Origin: Heterostelium multicystogenum
Lineage: Eukaryota; Evosea; Eumycetozoa; Acytosteliales; Acytosteliaceae
DNA: 64,000 nt
Assembly: GCA_003667245.1 (NCBI GenBank)
Contig: RCNN01000088.1
Location: 61,795-125,794 of the forward strand
Reading direction: 5' to 3'
The translations under genes were made by a program, and so were the position numbers. Positions 1-13,700 of this stretch are shown here, piece by piece. Positions within the stretch are counted from its first letter, which is position 1; each line of letters opens with the position of its first letter. The notes below the pieces were generated by a model that was not told the DNA's origin, made no database searches, and saw only the letters and a list, made by a program, of their open reading frames with translations.

Positions 1-282
1 GTTATCTCTGTACAGAAAAAGAATGAAAGAAACATTTTTACCATTATTACATCATCTTTATTGAGCATTGTGTCGTTGATTGCCGTTGGCTTTGCATACC
101 TAATCATGTTCTTTTCAGGTGTAAAGAGAAAATGGTATCCAAGCTCCAGGCCAAAGTCATCAAGCGAAGAAATTCAAAGATTCATCAGCAAGCAAAAGAT
201 AAAAATATCAGAGTTAATAGAGGATCTAGATTATACAGATCAAACTGAAGACAACGAGAAAACTAATTCGCACACAGACTAG
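1..282 (+). CDS. C-terminal fragment of a membrane protein (5' end outside window)
   Basis: The reading frame is open from base 1 and ends at the stop at 280-282, so 93 C-terminal residues are visible. They contain one strongly hydrophobic helix of about 25 residues (starting near IFTIITSSLL), followed by a basic stop-transfer segment (VKRKWYP) and a charged, Ser-rich cytoplasmic tail of about 50 residues. This is the usual end of a type I plasma-membrane protein. The ectodomain lies upstream of the window, so the family cannot be named. An AATAAA polyadenylation signal lies about 50 bases after the stop (334-339). The gene converges on the next one. Confidence 0.7.
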   Translation, partial: VISVQKKNERNIFTIITSSLLSIVSLIAVGFAYLIMFFSGVKRKWYPSSRPKSSSEEIQRFISKQKIKISELIEDLDYTDQTEDNEKTNSHTD

Positions 283-599
283 TTGACTAATTTGCACTGA
301 GAGGCCAAATAGCTTTCCTGTATTAAATTTTGTAATAAAATAAACATCAAAAAACAAATATATATATAATATAAACAAAGTTGATAAATCTTATTTTTCA
401 TTTCCTCCTAAACATTTGAATCTAATTTCCCCTGGACATGTAATTATTATTTCCAGAATTCCAAGATAAATGCACTGGTGTAAAATTTATTAATAACTTT
501 AATGTGATAATGCTTTTTTTGTACAAATAAATATAGATTTAACATTGATTAGTTGGATATTTAATCAAGACTATATATAAACTATTACTATTACTGTTG
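283..599. other. Convergent 3' intergenic spacer
   Basis: This AT-rich spacer separates two converging genes. It carries AATAAA-type signals and no coding potential. I see nothing else in it. Confidence 0.6.
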
Positions 600-2435
600 T
601 TATTGAATTCTAGTGTAGAATCTATATTGTTTGTTTCTTCTGTAGAGTACATATAAAATTGTCAAAATGATTGAAATGATTAGAAGTGGAAGGAGCACAC
701 CCAAAATGATACCTATATTACGACCATCATTATCGTTGTTGTGATGATTTGGGTTCTTTCCTTTATACTCTACAGTAATTGTTTTCGTGGATTGATCATA
801 GTTAAGCTTGAATTGCTGGAGTGAAGGATCTTCTATAATGGTGTGGAACTTTTGATCAAAGTAGAGCTGAGTGGCTAGAAGTGTGTAGGTGATGTCATTG
901 TCAAGATCAGTTGGTTGAGATACATTGTAACGTAAGGTACCGCTTAGTGTAATAATGTTCTTAACATTTAGTGCTGCCTTGTTGTTATTTTCAGAGACGC
1001 TGATGAGGGTGAGATTGGCGTCGTCCGAAAGCATATCTATGTATCCATCAATGTCTAGGTAGGTAGAAGCACCGATTTCGATATTTCCATAGGTTTCCAA
1101 GTTACCTCTGATCAATGCATTGGAATGGGTGGTAATCGAACCGTTGTTAAAGAATTTGAACAAATGCAACAAAGGAGTGTCTACTAAATTCATATGACCA
1201 GTGGATCCTTGTTGCATATTTCCTTGGTGACAAGTGATGTTCTTGTGAATATAGACGGTACCGTATGTCTCTAAGCACATAGTTGGAGTGAGATGTTGCT
1301 GGATATCAACTGTTGCTCCGTTCACTACAAGAACCAATCCGTTGAACTCAAACCAGGATGCCAAAACTGAGAATCCATTCAGTTGGAGTGTGAATAATGG
1401 TTGATTCTTTGCAAATGCCACAGTGGTGCTCAAAGCATACAATGTTGCATTGGAAACTGCCAAAGTGTTAGCACCTTCTCCAATGGTGAACTGTGTGTAT
1501 AGATCTTGTGAATTGTATCCTCCTACCGTGAGATTGGCACCGTTGTTGATAAAAATGTTAGAGCTGTAGGTCTGAGTTGGCTGTTGATCTGGAGTGACGA
1601 GATAACGGATATGTGAGTCACCAGAGATTGTAAGTGAAGAGCCTTCGCTGAGGGTCAAATGAGTGACACCTAACTCAGAGAATGTTGATTGTGTATCAGG
1701 GGAGAGTGTGAGGTTGGTAGCAGTAACACGTCCAGTCATCACATTCGATGTGTTTGTGACAGTCAGTACGCCAATATTGGCAGTAGCATTGACTGCTACT
1801 GAGAACCTATTGATGGTTGCAGTCTGTACAAACAATATGGATTGATCAGCCAAAGCAATAATACCCTGAGTGTTGATGTCAATTGCAAACAATGTCGATT
1901 GATCGTAAAGATTGATGCTGGTTGTTGCATCTGCTGTGATGGTATCGTCTATCATCGAGCTTAGCGATGAGTTTTGGCCAAGATGAATGGAAGCTGTGTC
2001 TGCCAAGCTGATGGTGTTGGCTGAGAGTTGTGAACCACCAACTACTTGAACAAGGACGGAGCTGGCAGTAAGAGCACCAACAGTGACATTTAGAGATGCA
2101 TTCAAGTTCAAGAAAGTCTGCTGACCACCGACGATGGTCAATGCACCGACTTGAATGGGATCTACGACATTGAGATCGATAGCAGTGTCATCCTTTGAGA
2201 GATCAATAGTGAAGAGATACTGTGTTGGATTTGCCAAAGCATTTGTGTCATTCCACAGGGTGGCGTCGGCGAAAAGATTGCAAACCGAGGTAGGATTGCC
2301 GGTTGTGACACAAGTAGCAGAGGAGTTGAAAGAAGCGACCTTCAAAGCAGCAGCATCGGCACCAACACACCAACCGCCAACCAACAACAACAATGACAAT
2401 GACAAGAACAACAATCTACGACTACGACTCATCAT
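600..2435 (-). CDS. Single-pass cell-surface protein with large repetitive ectodomain
   Basis: This is an intact 611-residue frame. Residues 1 to about 29 form a signal peptide (basic MMSRSRR followed by a leucine-rich core). Residues about 30-565 form a Thr/Ser/Asn-rich ectodomain with many N-glycosylation sequons and short repeating hydrophobic/polar strands that suggest a beta-helix or beta-solenoid. Residues about 574-598 form a transmembrane helix (IGIILGVLLPLLIISI), followed by a short basic cytosolic tail. No EGF, Ig or TIG domain is recognisable. By topology it is a type I surface protein, perhaps an adhesin or cell-wall/matrix protein; that role is inference. Its promoter would face the 4.1-kb gap shared with the F-BAR/RhoGAP gene. 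Unlike several neighbours it shows no frameshift. Confidence 0.8.
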   Translation of the reverse strand: MMSRSRRLLFLSLSLLLLVGGWCVGADAAALKVASFNSSATCVTTGNPTSVCNLFADATLWNDTNALANPTQYLFTIDLSKDDTAIDLNVVDPIQVGALTIVGGQQTFLNLNASLNVTVGALTASSVLVQVVGGSQLSANTISLADTASIHLGQNSSLSSMIDDTITADATTSINLYDQSTLFAIDINTQGIIALADQSILFVQTATINRFSVAVNATANIGVLTVTNTSNVMTGRVTATNLTLSPDTQSTFSELGVTHLTLSEGSSLTISGDSHIRYLVTPDQQPTQTYSSNIFINNGANLTVGGYNSQDLYTQFTIGEGANTLAVSNATLYALSTTVAFAKNQPLFTLQLNGFSVLASWFEFNGLVLVVNGATVDIQQHLTPTMCLETYGTVYIHKNITCHQGNMQQGSTGHMNLVDTPLLHLFKFFNNGSITTHSNALIRGNLETYGNIEIGASTYLDIDGYIDMLSDDANLTLISVSENNNKAALNVKNIITLSGTLRYNVSQPTDLDNDITYTLLATQLYFDQKFHTIIEDPSLQQFKLNYDQSTKTITVEYKGKNPNHHNNDNDGRNIGIILGVLLPLLIISIILTILYVLYRRNKQYRFYTRIQ

Positions 2436-5400
2436 TTGTAAACATAAACATATATCTACTATCTATACTATCTATTGTATCTAATCTATTGTATATCTAT
2501 AAATATTGTATATATTATATATCTTTTAATTTTACTAAAAACCAATTGTACAAGTGTTTATTTTAATTTTAAAACACAATTTTTACATTTATGTTTATGG
2601 AGAAGAGAATTTCATTGTGACTTGGGTGTGTGCTTTTCATAATTATATCATAATTATAATACATTTTAAAACAAAACAAACCACACTTTTTTCAAACACT
2701 GGTATGGTAATTCATTGTTTAGTAGAGAACATAACATCCATTTTCAACAATTATTGTATTATTTTTTTAATTTATTTTTATAAATGTTTGAAATCATTAT
2801 AACTATGACCATCTTTGATGTTCACTTTTAAGTAGTAGTACATCATTTTAATACATAAATGAATTATTATTATAATTATTAATAATAAAAAATGGATGGA
2901 TCTTCAATCTTTTTTAATTAATACATAAATATTATTTTTAATATTTAAATTTTGATTTTATAGGAGATAGTTCAGCTTATTCAGATTCTGAAGAACAAAA
3001 ATTGTAAATCGAGATCTGAAATTAGTGGATCAATTCGGAAAAAATAAGAACCCATCTCAGTGCACAATCTAAACCACTAAAAATAAAATAAAAAATAGAT
3101 TTAACTAAATTTTGATTAGTTTTTAGATTTTGCGAATTATGATTTTTGATCAAAATTCAATAGTTTTTTCAGTAATAAAATCATTCTACATACTTTATAT
3201 ATAATAATAATAATAATAATAATTTTATTATTATTCTATCATCCAGTCAGTCAGGCAGGTAGTTGTCACCTCGAGCCAGCCAGACACACATACACACTCT
3301 CTATACGAGTTAAAACAAAACAAACCACAATTCAAAATTTTAACTTACCAATCATTAAATAACAATACAAACACACTTAATCAACATCACTTTAAAGAAA
3401 AAGTAGTGTGTAGTGAGTGTCGGTTGTATAAAGTATTGTGATAAGCAACAACAACAACACCAACAACAACAACAACAACAACAACATCATCATCAAAGAT
3501 AGGCAGCATTTAGGGTGTTGATTCTATAAGTCTAAGGTGTGTTTCTGCTGAACAATACAGTTAGTTTTATTGATTAAGTTGTTAAAATTGTTTGTTTACT
3601 TGCCTGTATCATATTTAAAAACATCCATACATATTCATTATATATATATTATATTTATTATAGGTAAGATTCTTGCTTTCCAATAGAATAATCATAATAA
3701 GTCTGCTATTGTTATTGTAGCTAAGTTGGTATTATTATTATTATTATTCTTATTATTATTATTATGTATTTATAAATCAACAATTATAATTTGTACATAT
3801 ATAAATCAATATCTATCATATATAATATTTATCAAACTATCAACAATAAGAGTTAGTAGTAAGTTACTTCATTAGCATTTTGCATTGGTATTGTCTATAC
3901 CATTAGATTTGGATTTGGATTTGAATTGAACCATCATCACACTACTATTATAGGTATGTATAAAAATTAACCACACCTCAGCTTGAACATGTTTTAAAAC
4001 AAGCAAACCAACATCATCCAACTCATCTCATCACAATATCACGTCATAACATCACTTATGAATTACAATTACATTATTATTATTCAGATTAAAACAAATA
4101 TCAATCAAATCAATCAAACCTATAATTCCAACTTCATTTTGTTTCATAATAGTATTTTAGATATATATATTATTATATTTATGTTGGATTTAGATTTAGA
4201 AACTAATAATAATTAAATATTCTGTGAAAGTGGGAAAATAAAGTAGTAGCAGTAGTATGGTTATAAGAAAAACAATAACCTTTAAATTTTAATTTTGGCA
4301 ATTGATTTATTTTTCGATCGACCCCTTCCCTTTACAAAAAACAATAACACTCCAAATAAACCCCAAAACAAACACAAAATTTGAGTGCATCCAAACTTTC
4401 CCATCATCAACAACAAATCAAATAAAAACTATCCACAATAAGATTACATTTCGCCTTCCGCCCCACAGGCCAAAACCAATTACTATAAAATAGAAAAACA
4501 TCAAACCAACAAAAAACCAATCAACTCAATCAAATTAAACATCAACCATCACAACAATACAATAGATAACCAAACGGTAATATTAAATTGTCAAATACGG
4601 TTGCGGTCTATTATTATATTATATTATTATATTTGTTCCAATCATTAACAATTAAAATATAAGCAATTAAATTAAACCAAACCAAATGCAACTTGACAAA
4701 ATTAACTAAACTCCTTAGTTACCAACTACATATCACATCACATCACTTATACTTTCCATTCATATACCATTAGCTACCAACCTTTATTTATTTATTATTT
4801 ATATACTTAGCTCTAACCCGCCCTCAAATACAATATAGTTTCACAATTTAAAATTACTTCTTTATTAAATTATTCTGGTAAGCCCATACAATGATTTGAA
4901 TTTACATTACATACAATCAATCAATCAATCTATCAATCAATAAGAGATTAGAAAATCGGAATTCATTGGTGATAAAACTATTATTATCATAATAGTAGAT
5001 CTATTTCATAGATATATTAAAGTTAAGGGCATCTGGGTATATAAAAGTCAGCTAAATTTAGTTGTTAATGATTGACAGCCTATACTTCATGATACAACTC
5101 AACGCTAGCCAGCCATCACCTATGAATATAGATCATCCATCCATATATTCTATACTTGATAAAACAGCTCCCAATTGATATCGCAGCATTAGTATCAACA
5201 TTTCTTCAGCTAATAATTTCTTGTATAGCAACTGCAATATTGAACATCAAAAGACATCGCCAATATTATAATCACATACGATAGATCGTTAGTTAGATAC
5301 ACATCAATCAACCTACAGCATTAAGCATTACTTGACAAGCGATTAAAATGAATCAATACTAAACGATCAACACCACACTGGGTGGAAGACATCATAACCA

Positions 5401-6589
5401 CATTATGAATCAACAAAACACATACACCACTATCGATCATTAAGGTGGATTTTTTTAAATTAGTAATAAGCAATGCATCATATTAGTAGTATTAAACTTT
5501 ACCACCTGACCAACCACAATCAGCGATTTATAATCAAGTGTGTTTAGTACTTGATATTTGTCCGATATTTCGCACCATCCTTTCTAATCATTTCAATGCC
5601 AATTCAGTGCAGAATGGTAATGAAGCTTAGCTACATGCAATATATCCAATGGGAGTTGTTTTAATTAATTGTTATTATTACTGTAAATCCTTAAGAAAAC
5701 TACATCAAACATCATCAGCAATCTCATAGATTTATCAATTTACCATACCTATTTATTTCCAACATACATACATATGAATCAATAAGTTAATTACCATTAA
5801 AACGATAAATGTTGGTTTTATTAATATTAGTATTATTATTATTGTTGGTTGTTGGTTGTTGTCCTTTGATATTTAATTAGTTCTAAATATAATTAATATA
5901 ATTAATTAAAAACAATAATAATACTAATCTAAAAGTAAAGTAATGTTAAATTTTATATCGTAATCATAATACTATTCTATTCAAATTAAATTTAACATTA
6001 TTAGTAGTTATATTTGCAATATTAGATATCCAAATAAGTCCAACAAACCACCACATTATCATCATCATCGTCGTCATCATCATCCTATCAACTCATACCA
6101 AAACAACGCATTTACACATACTAACATACTATAACATGTGCTAAATTAGATTGTTGTTATCTTATTATCTACTAAACACTACATAAATACATAAATACAT
6201 TTCCTTTTTTATTAAATGTATTACAACTAACATTTAACTTTAAACAATTATTAATTTTAATTTATTTTCCATTCATTATCATTCTCACCTATATATATTT
6301 ATATCTTTTTTTGGAAATAGCTGTTTATGTAATTGTCATAAGGGTTAACATTAACAATATTCGTAATCAATCAACCAAATCCCAAATTATCTTGATTAAT
6401 TGATTTTAGTTTTGAGTGATTGATTGATTGATTATTTTCATAGTTTACAATTAATATCATCATATTTATCATCAAATTACCAACATCATTTATATTAATT
6501 TATATTTTTAAATTTATTCTAGATTCCAAACAATCAAACAAACAAAATAGATAAATACAAATAATATTAATATAATATATAAATTAAAA
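2436..6589. other. 4.15-kb gene-free divergent region
   Basis: There is no credible coding sequence here. The region is AT-rich with TAA/TTA and CAA microsatellites, many short tandem motifs, and several GT..AG-like signals that could mark spliced 5' leader exons of the downstream F-BAR/RhoGAP gene. A 20-base sequence occurs twice (2666-2685 and 3310-3329). It presumably holds both divergent promoters. Confidence 0.5.
3445..3486. repeat. (CAA)n microsatellite, interrupted
   Basis: CAA units with one CAC interruption, followed by CAT units. It is non-coding and lies in the long divergent intergenic region. Confidence 0.9.
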
Positions 6590-9500
6590 TGTCATCATCA
6601 AAGATATCGAATAATCCAATGATGAAGTTTTAAGACGAATTAAAAACAGTGTCCTGCATGGTATGTACCACAAATCAATCCAAAAATGAAAAAACAAAAA
6701 CAATTATTAATATGGAAAATCTAAAGGATGGACTGGAACAGTTTGCAAAATCAACAGAACGTGGAATCAATTCACTTAGAGATATAAAGAAATTTTTTAA
6801 ATTGCGATCACAGATCGAGGAAGAATACTCGAAAAAATTGGCGACTCTGGCCAAGTTTGAGCCGTCGTCACGAGTGGATGTATCAGCTCGACTATCATGG
6901 ACGCGTGGGCTCAGATCAGACAGGAGACAGCCTGGGAAGCAGCATACCACGAAACACTCTCGAACAACTTAAATGACGGAATCGTCAATTCTATCGACAC
7001 ATTGGTCTCCAGTCTGGAGAAGAGAAATACTACAATTATGACCGACGCCAAACACGCATTCAACGGATACTCAGATTCCGTGCAACGTCTGCGGAAGACT
7101 CGTCAGACATGCGAGCGTGCTTTCAAAGACATGGCAGGTGAAATCAGCGGCTCAAGAAACACTGCTGGTGACACACAGAAAATCAATAGAAGAGTACTCA
7201 AGCAGAGTCAAGATGCCATCAAATTCGATAGAGAGCACCGTGAGCAAGTCAACGAAACCAACACTTTACAATCGACCTTCTTTGGCGCTACAGTTCCCAA
7301 GACAATGGTCGAGTTTTACAAGATGGAAATTTACAGATCACATATGTTGAAGCAATATTTTCTCAAGTTTTTGAATATGGTATATCTTCCAGAGAATTAC
7401 GATGTCGAGATGTCTGGACTTCGCGATCGTCTCTCACAGCTTAGCACCGACAGCGAGGTCCTCGACTTTATCCAGCGAATCAAACCAACCGTTTCATTGG
7501 AATCAAATCCTCGTCCATTCGAAGTCATTGACTTTAGAACTGCAGCTTCCACATCCATCACTGTTTCCGACTCAAATATACCATCATCTTCACTTTTAGC
7601 ACAGTTCCCAACACCTGCTGCTCAGTCATCGATTGACGAAAAGCCACTCACACCAACTAAGGACAAAAAAGACAGACTTTCCGTGCATTTGAAAAAGCGT
7701 TGGAGCACAAGCTTCAACTTTTCCTCTTCTAAGAAACAACAACAGTTTGGAGTTTCACTTGACGATCTTATGAGCGCACAGCGAAAGACACATCCCAATC
7801 TCGAAATTCCACATGTTTTGGTCGTGATGAAGCGAAGAATGCTAAAGATGAATGCATTCCAGACCGAAGGTGTATTTAGAGTTCCATCGCGTCTTCGTCG
7901 ATATAGATTTAACCAAAAAAACAACTTAACGACAACAACTTTGATTTATCACTGGTGGAGAATGTACATACAGTTTCGTCATTGCTTAAACTCTGGATTC
8001 GTGAATTACCAGAGCCACTTATCCCATTTGCAATGTATGATGCTTTCATTAACTCTGTCAACGATCCAATGAATTGATCAACCAATTCTTCAGATTGCCC
8101 GTTAACAACCAACGTGTCCTCTCGTATGTGCTTGACATCATGCGTCTCTGCGCAGCACCAGAAAATATCAAATTAACCTTGATGTCGTTCGATAATCTTT
8201 CCACTTGCTTTGCACCATCGATTATTCGAACAAGCTCATTGGAGCTATCAAATGCAATGGAGGGATTGACCAAAGAGATTTCAGTCATCAAGCTGATGCT
8301 CGAAGTGGTTCCTCCACTCCCCATCGATGACAGAATTGAACCTGCATCAGGATCCACGTCACCACAATTGACTTCAGCCACAGGATCAACAGCATTGACA
8401 CCACCTCGTGCTGGCAACAGTATACCATTTACCTCTCCCCAGTCCATCAGTGCAGCAGCAGGAAGCAGTAGCAGTGGAAACAGCAGCAGTCGCAGCATCC
8501 CAACTCCAATCATCCAATCACCCAAATCGGACAATCTCATATCATCACCAATCAATTCACCTTCAAGTCCACGCTCACCTTCTCTCAACAGCCAAAGCAC
8601 CTCAACAACTCCAATCGATATTCCACACTCACTTTCACCACCTACCATCTCACCCAACAACAGTTTGGTAGAGTCACCATCTCTGGCAATGGAGGACTAT
8701 CCAATCCATGAGCCAGCCAAACACCTCATCGAAGACTTCCACTCTAACATGGTACAGCTCTACCTTGATGTCAGCAGTGGTGCAGAAGTTAGTGCATACT
8801 CTGCCATGACAGTGTCATACACTATTGTTAAGCTGACTCGTTGGCTCGAAGAATTTGTCATGAACACATTCCAAGTTGATTCTTACGAGTCACTGTTACT
8901 CGAAAATTGAAAAGAACAACTTTATCTCGCCACCACCAGTCAACTTCAAGGTTGCTTCATCTACACCATGTTTGCGACCAATCGAATTGTCGACTATGAT
9001 TCCAGCAGCATTGAAACAGTGGATATTGATTTTCACATTGGTTGTCAACTATGCATCCACTATCTCTGCTATCTCGGTGGTATAGTCACATGCACCACTC
9101 CCAAGGACCAACTGCAGCAAATCGAAGATTTCTTCAACCGTAACAAACTGATAACACTTGCAGATGTTTCCCAGTCGTCACATAATGGAATTGATAGAAA
9201 TGCTTCAATTAAGCTAATCTACGGAACCGTTGAGATGTCAGGATCACACTTACCAGATACTATTCAAAAGCAAATGTCCAACACCCAGATTCTACTGAGC
9301 TACTACAACTTCAATTCAAGCAATCAATGGCATTGGCAGAGACTGTACAATCTTCGACTCCATCCCAACGACTTTCAGTTCATATAGAACAGCAACAACA
9401 GCAACAGCAACATCAACAACAGCAACACTTCCACATGGAGGAAGAAGTAATGGGAGAGGAGCAGATGTTGGAGGAGGAAGAAGTACAGTTGACACCAACC

Positions 9501-9914
9501 AACTCTGTGACGCCACCGCTCAAGTCATCATTGAACCAACAGGATCTAATTAGACAATCCACATTTATATTGATTGACAAGTTGAATGAGAAAAAGACAT
9601 TGATTCTCGAAGAGGATTGGAGTGAGAAGGAACAACAGGTCGAGCTATCAATGATTGCAAAGAAGATGCAAGCAATCAAAGTTTCATTGGAAGCATTCGT
9701 ACCAGAGATTGGCATTCAGATATCACCCGAGGTGAGAACCGATGAGAAAGCATCGACAGCTCATGGACAAATCGTCATTTTCACCAAGAGTTTCATTGAG
9801 AGATCGATACAACTGCTACGAGCTGTAATATACGCACTGAATACACTTAATCCACAACTCTACGAACATTTAGTTTCAAAACTATTTGAAATTAAACGTC
9901 ATTTAGATAATTAA
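6590..9914 (+). CDS. F-BAR plus RhoGAP protein, MEGAP/srGAP-like (several frameshifts)
   Basis: The N-terminal part (6712 to about 7500) has the F-BAR (FCH) pattern: [18 protein letters not shown], then a charged coiled coil containing [14 protein letters not shown]. From about 7750 a RhoGAP domain follows, with the arginine finger in the GVFRVPS motif (Arg codon 7878-7880), then [10 protein letters not shown], then the C-terminal GAP helices with [12 protein letters not shown] Ser/Pro-rich linker, a second folded region and a Gln/Glu-rich tail complete it. Dictyostelium MEGAP proteins share this F-BAR/RhoGAP order and act on contractile-vacuole tubulation and motility. Reading frames change near 6875, 7915, 8070, 8910 and 9310. 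A first short exon (6590 to about 6660) that itself contains a break is inferred. The end at 9914 is firm and the start is uncertain. Frame changes look like sequence errors, because the conserved domain continues across each. Confidence 0.82.
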
Positions 9915-10717
9915 ATTAGTATTAAATTATAAATTAAAATAGAAAAAAAACAAACAGAGAATCTTTCTTTATCTCTTGTCTAACTTATATATACTTTAGT
10001 ATCCTCGAAACAACACCAATTAAATTAGGCAATTAGTTCTTTGTATTTCTTGAATTAAATCGATGGCTCAACAGTCAAGTCTAATATATATTAAAGTGAA
10101 GCGCAATTCCATCAAATTCTTGAACAAAGATTAAGTTTGACATATTGGTGTTAAGATTAGATTAGATTTCCTTTGACAAGATGAAGATCCCCACTTGTAG
10201 TTTACAAGATATCTACTACCAAAAAGATGTATGATGTTATGTGATATTATCATGATATTAATTTAAGATAGGGTTACAAGACATTGATTGTGAATGAAAT
10301 TGCTATAGGTGACAGATTTCTAAACTTAGAAATTGATTGTATGATTTGTCAAACCCAGCACCGCTATTTACAAAACTCTAATATCAAAACTGCACCTTGG
10401 TGAAAATGACCCAAATTTGAAAATAACTTGATTGGTTTTCAAAATGGGATTTAATGGTTCCACGTTAAGAAAAATATCCGGAAATATCCATTTGAAAATC
10501 AAGTTTGGAATCCCAATATCACAAATTTTGAAGATAATGAGTAGATTGAAGAACACTGCTACCACCAGATATTTTTCCATTATTCAAATAATAATGAATA
10601 AGACCTGTCAAGTCTTTGAAAATATCTATTCATGATGGTTATGTGATCGATTACAAAAAGTCATCGACTGATCCATAGACATACTTGTAAAACTTTCCTA
10701 GAGAGTAATAAAAGATA
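9915..10717. other. Intergenic spacer between two same-strand genes
   Basis: AT-rich. Weak overlapping frames on both strands at 10370-10640 have no start context or family resemblance, and I regard them as noise. The last about 60 bases would be the 5' leader of the secreted G8 protein. Confidence 0.5.
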
Positions 10718-13700
10718 ATGAAATATTCTTATTTATTGTTATTTCTGATTGTTGTTGTTGTCAATTTGGTAGAAACTTCAAAGGGCCAGACCTGCCCGTC
10801 GACTGACCCCAATTGGAGAGAATCACCTGCCTCTTCTGCTGTCCCAGCTTCGCCAGCAATACTTAGCCAGAATCCGGCCTATGTAATATATGGAAACCAA
10901 GATTACATGTGGCGAGTCATGTGTGATTGGAACTATGACACTACCACTCTAACTATGGCTACCGGTGCTTCCAACGGTGTTTCCGTTGCAGGTGCTTTTG
11001 AAATTGACTACATCTGTTTGGGGTCCAAACTATGTGTATCTTGCAGCAAGACAATCTGCTTCCATCTCCTATCGTGCAGGTCGTCAGTACCAGATAGACT
11101 TCTCCTTCCTTCTTGGTGAAACACAGGTCAGTACAATACCATTAGAAACGTGTCCCTGATCATTGCTAAGAAGATTGATGTAAATGGATGGCCAAGTGGA
11201 TGGATGTCAGATTCATATGTTGTTCCAATAATTAAAGGCTACCACCTCTGGAAGCTGGAGCTCTACCAACGCTTGGGTTAGCAAGCAGATCTTGTTCACA
11301 CCATCTGTCGATATTGCAGATTCTACACTATTTATTCAAATCAACTTTAACGATCTATCTGGTCCAACTTCAAGAAACTATTATTTTAATGACCTCAGAC
11401 TTACCGTTCCATCATTTGGTATCTCCACTCCAACAATTTACTTACCAAAGATTCAGAATCCATTACTCTTCCTCGCCCATCTAGTTCACTCGACCCACAA
11501 GACACTACCAAATGTCCATATCTCCAGACTGGTTTGAAGCACTGGCACGATCCAGCCACATGGGGTTTCTTCAGGCATACCATCTCCTACCACCAACATC
11601 ACCCTTCCTACCAACACCAAAGGTGTTATTTCAAGCTGCTCGATGTCTTCCACCCAAGTTTTTCAAAAGATTACTATACCTGTAACAAGTGAATTGATAT
11701 TTATGGATGCTGATATGACCATTAATGTACGTGACATTTATTTCAGGGAAAGCTGACCATAGGTACTACCCAATGTCGTTACAATGGAAAAATCAATTTG
11801 ATTTTCCACGGTACCAAATCGACAGAAGATAATATTGCACCATTCTTGGGTAACAAGGGAATAGGTGTTGCTCAAACTGGTTTCATTTCAATCCATGGAA
11901 AGCAGTACCACAACACCTGGGACAAAGTTGGCGGCAACCGTACATACTGGTGACAGAGTTGCCTATCTTTTGGACAATGTGAATTGGGAAGTTGGACAGC
12001 AGGTATTTTTTGACAACCTCCTATATGCTTGATGATCCTTCTTATCATCTGAATGAAATTCTAACTATTGAAGCTATCCAAGGAAAGATTGTACAATTTA
12101 CATCACCAATCCAATATCTCCACTACGGAGGACAGGAGTATCAAGCTGAAATTGGTTTACTCACCAGAAGAATCAAGCTTCTGGCTCAGTTGCTGATTCT
12201 ACTGAGACCACTGGATTTGGTGGACATGTTATTGTAGTTGGCGAAGGTCAATTTGCTGGTGTAGAGCTCGAGAGATTCGGACAAATGAATATCAAAGCTA
12301 GATATCCTCTTCACTTCCATCTCGCCAAACAGTTAAGAACTCATATATTTCGATTGCTCCGTTCACGATTCATTCTACAGATGCTATACTATTCATGGCA
12401 CACATAATTTAACTGTCACAAGAAACACTGCCTTCAATGCATTTGGTCATTGCTACTATCTCGAGGATGGTGTTGAGAGAACAATACTCTTTCATACAAC
12501 CTTGGTGCCTACATCAAGGTCATTGGTACACCAGCTGCTGGAAACTCGCAACAAGGTGAGTGGTTCAATGAGAGTCCATCGCTTTAGACAACCAGCTGAC
12601 AGTGCCGCAAGTCCATTCTATATTACCAACTGTTACAACAGATTCATTGGAAAATGCTGCCAGTGGAGGTTGGGCTGGATTCAGTTTCGTAAGTATATCT
12701 TTAGCAACCAAGATAAATTCCCATTCTAATATAATTGTTTAAATTAGCCAAATCTTTATAAACAATAGGAAACCATCGTACTGAAAAATATGGTCCCTGC
12801 TTCTCGTCCATTCATTGAATTCAATGGAAACTCTGCCCATTCTTCTGGTTTCTATTTTTAACCATGGTGGCTCATTCTATGTTGGTGGAAATCTCTCACA
12901 CACAGCAAATGGTGACCTGATTTATAACTCTGGAAGAACTGCCAGAGATACATATACTTCTAGCGGTGCCGTTGCATTCCTCACTTTCACTAATACTAAA
13001 GTATTCCTGTCGCACTTGGGGTATTGCGCACTGGGGTAATACTGTTGAGGTCATTGGAATGGAATCACATGACTCAGCAAGACCAGCCACCCTCTTTGGA
13101 CAGGCATGGTTACATAATGCCATTGTCAATGGACAATCACCAAAATGCACTTTTCAAAATCCGAAATATTCCGCCGTCAAGGTTTCCAATTCTATGACAC
13201 CTTGGTTCAGACCATTCTCAGCAACATACAATTCAGAAATTTTATCCATACCCCAACAGCAGCAAATCCAGAAGAAGACAACTCGGCTATTGTGGGAGTA
13301 ACATTCTCCGATGTGTATAAGCCCCAAGGTATCTCTGCCTGTAAGAACATTTCTTATGTAAATGTGCCAGACTCACAAGTTATTGGATTGAACGTTATTC
13401 CAACTGGAGGATCTCGTCTCTTCAACTTTATCGATTGGGACGGAACCGCCACCAAAAGAGGAGTACCAACTCTCCTTGGTTCCTACTTGAACTGGTGGAA
13501 CTACCACAGCTCATGCACATTCCACAATGCCTGGAAGACATGGCTTTGCAACAAGGTTGCCGGTCATGAGATTTGCCAGCTTATTCTACAGAGTTCCAGG
13601 ATTCATTGAGTGGAATGAGTCTAATCCCGGCTGGCCTCTAACACCAATTGGCAACTTTTCGCTCTTTGGTAATGGAATTACCGATCGCGTACGATGCCAT

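Noticed and set aside
10368..10640. Overlapping 70- and 67-codon frames on opposite strands between the RhoGAP and G8 genes
   Set aside because: No splice or promoter context and no family resemblance. Open by chance in AT-rich DNA.
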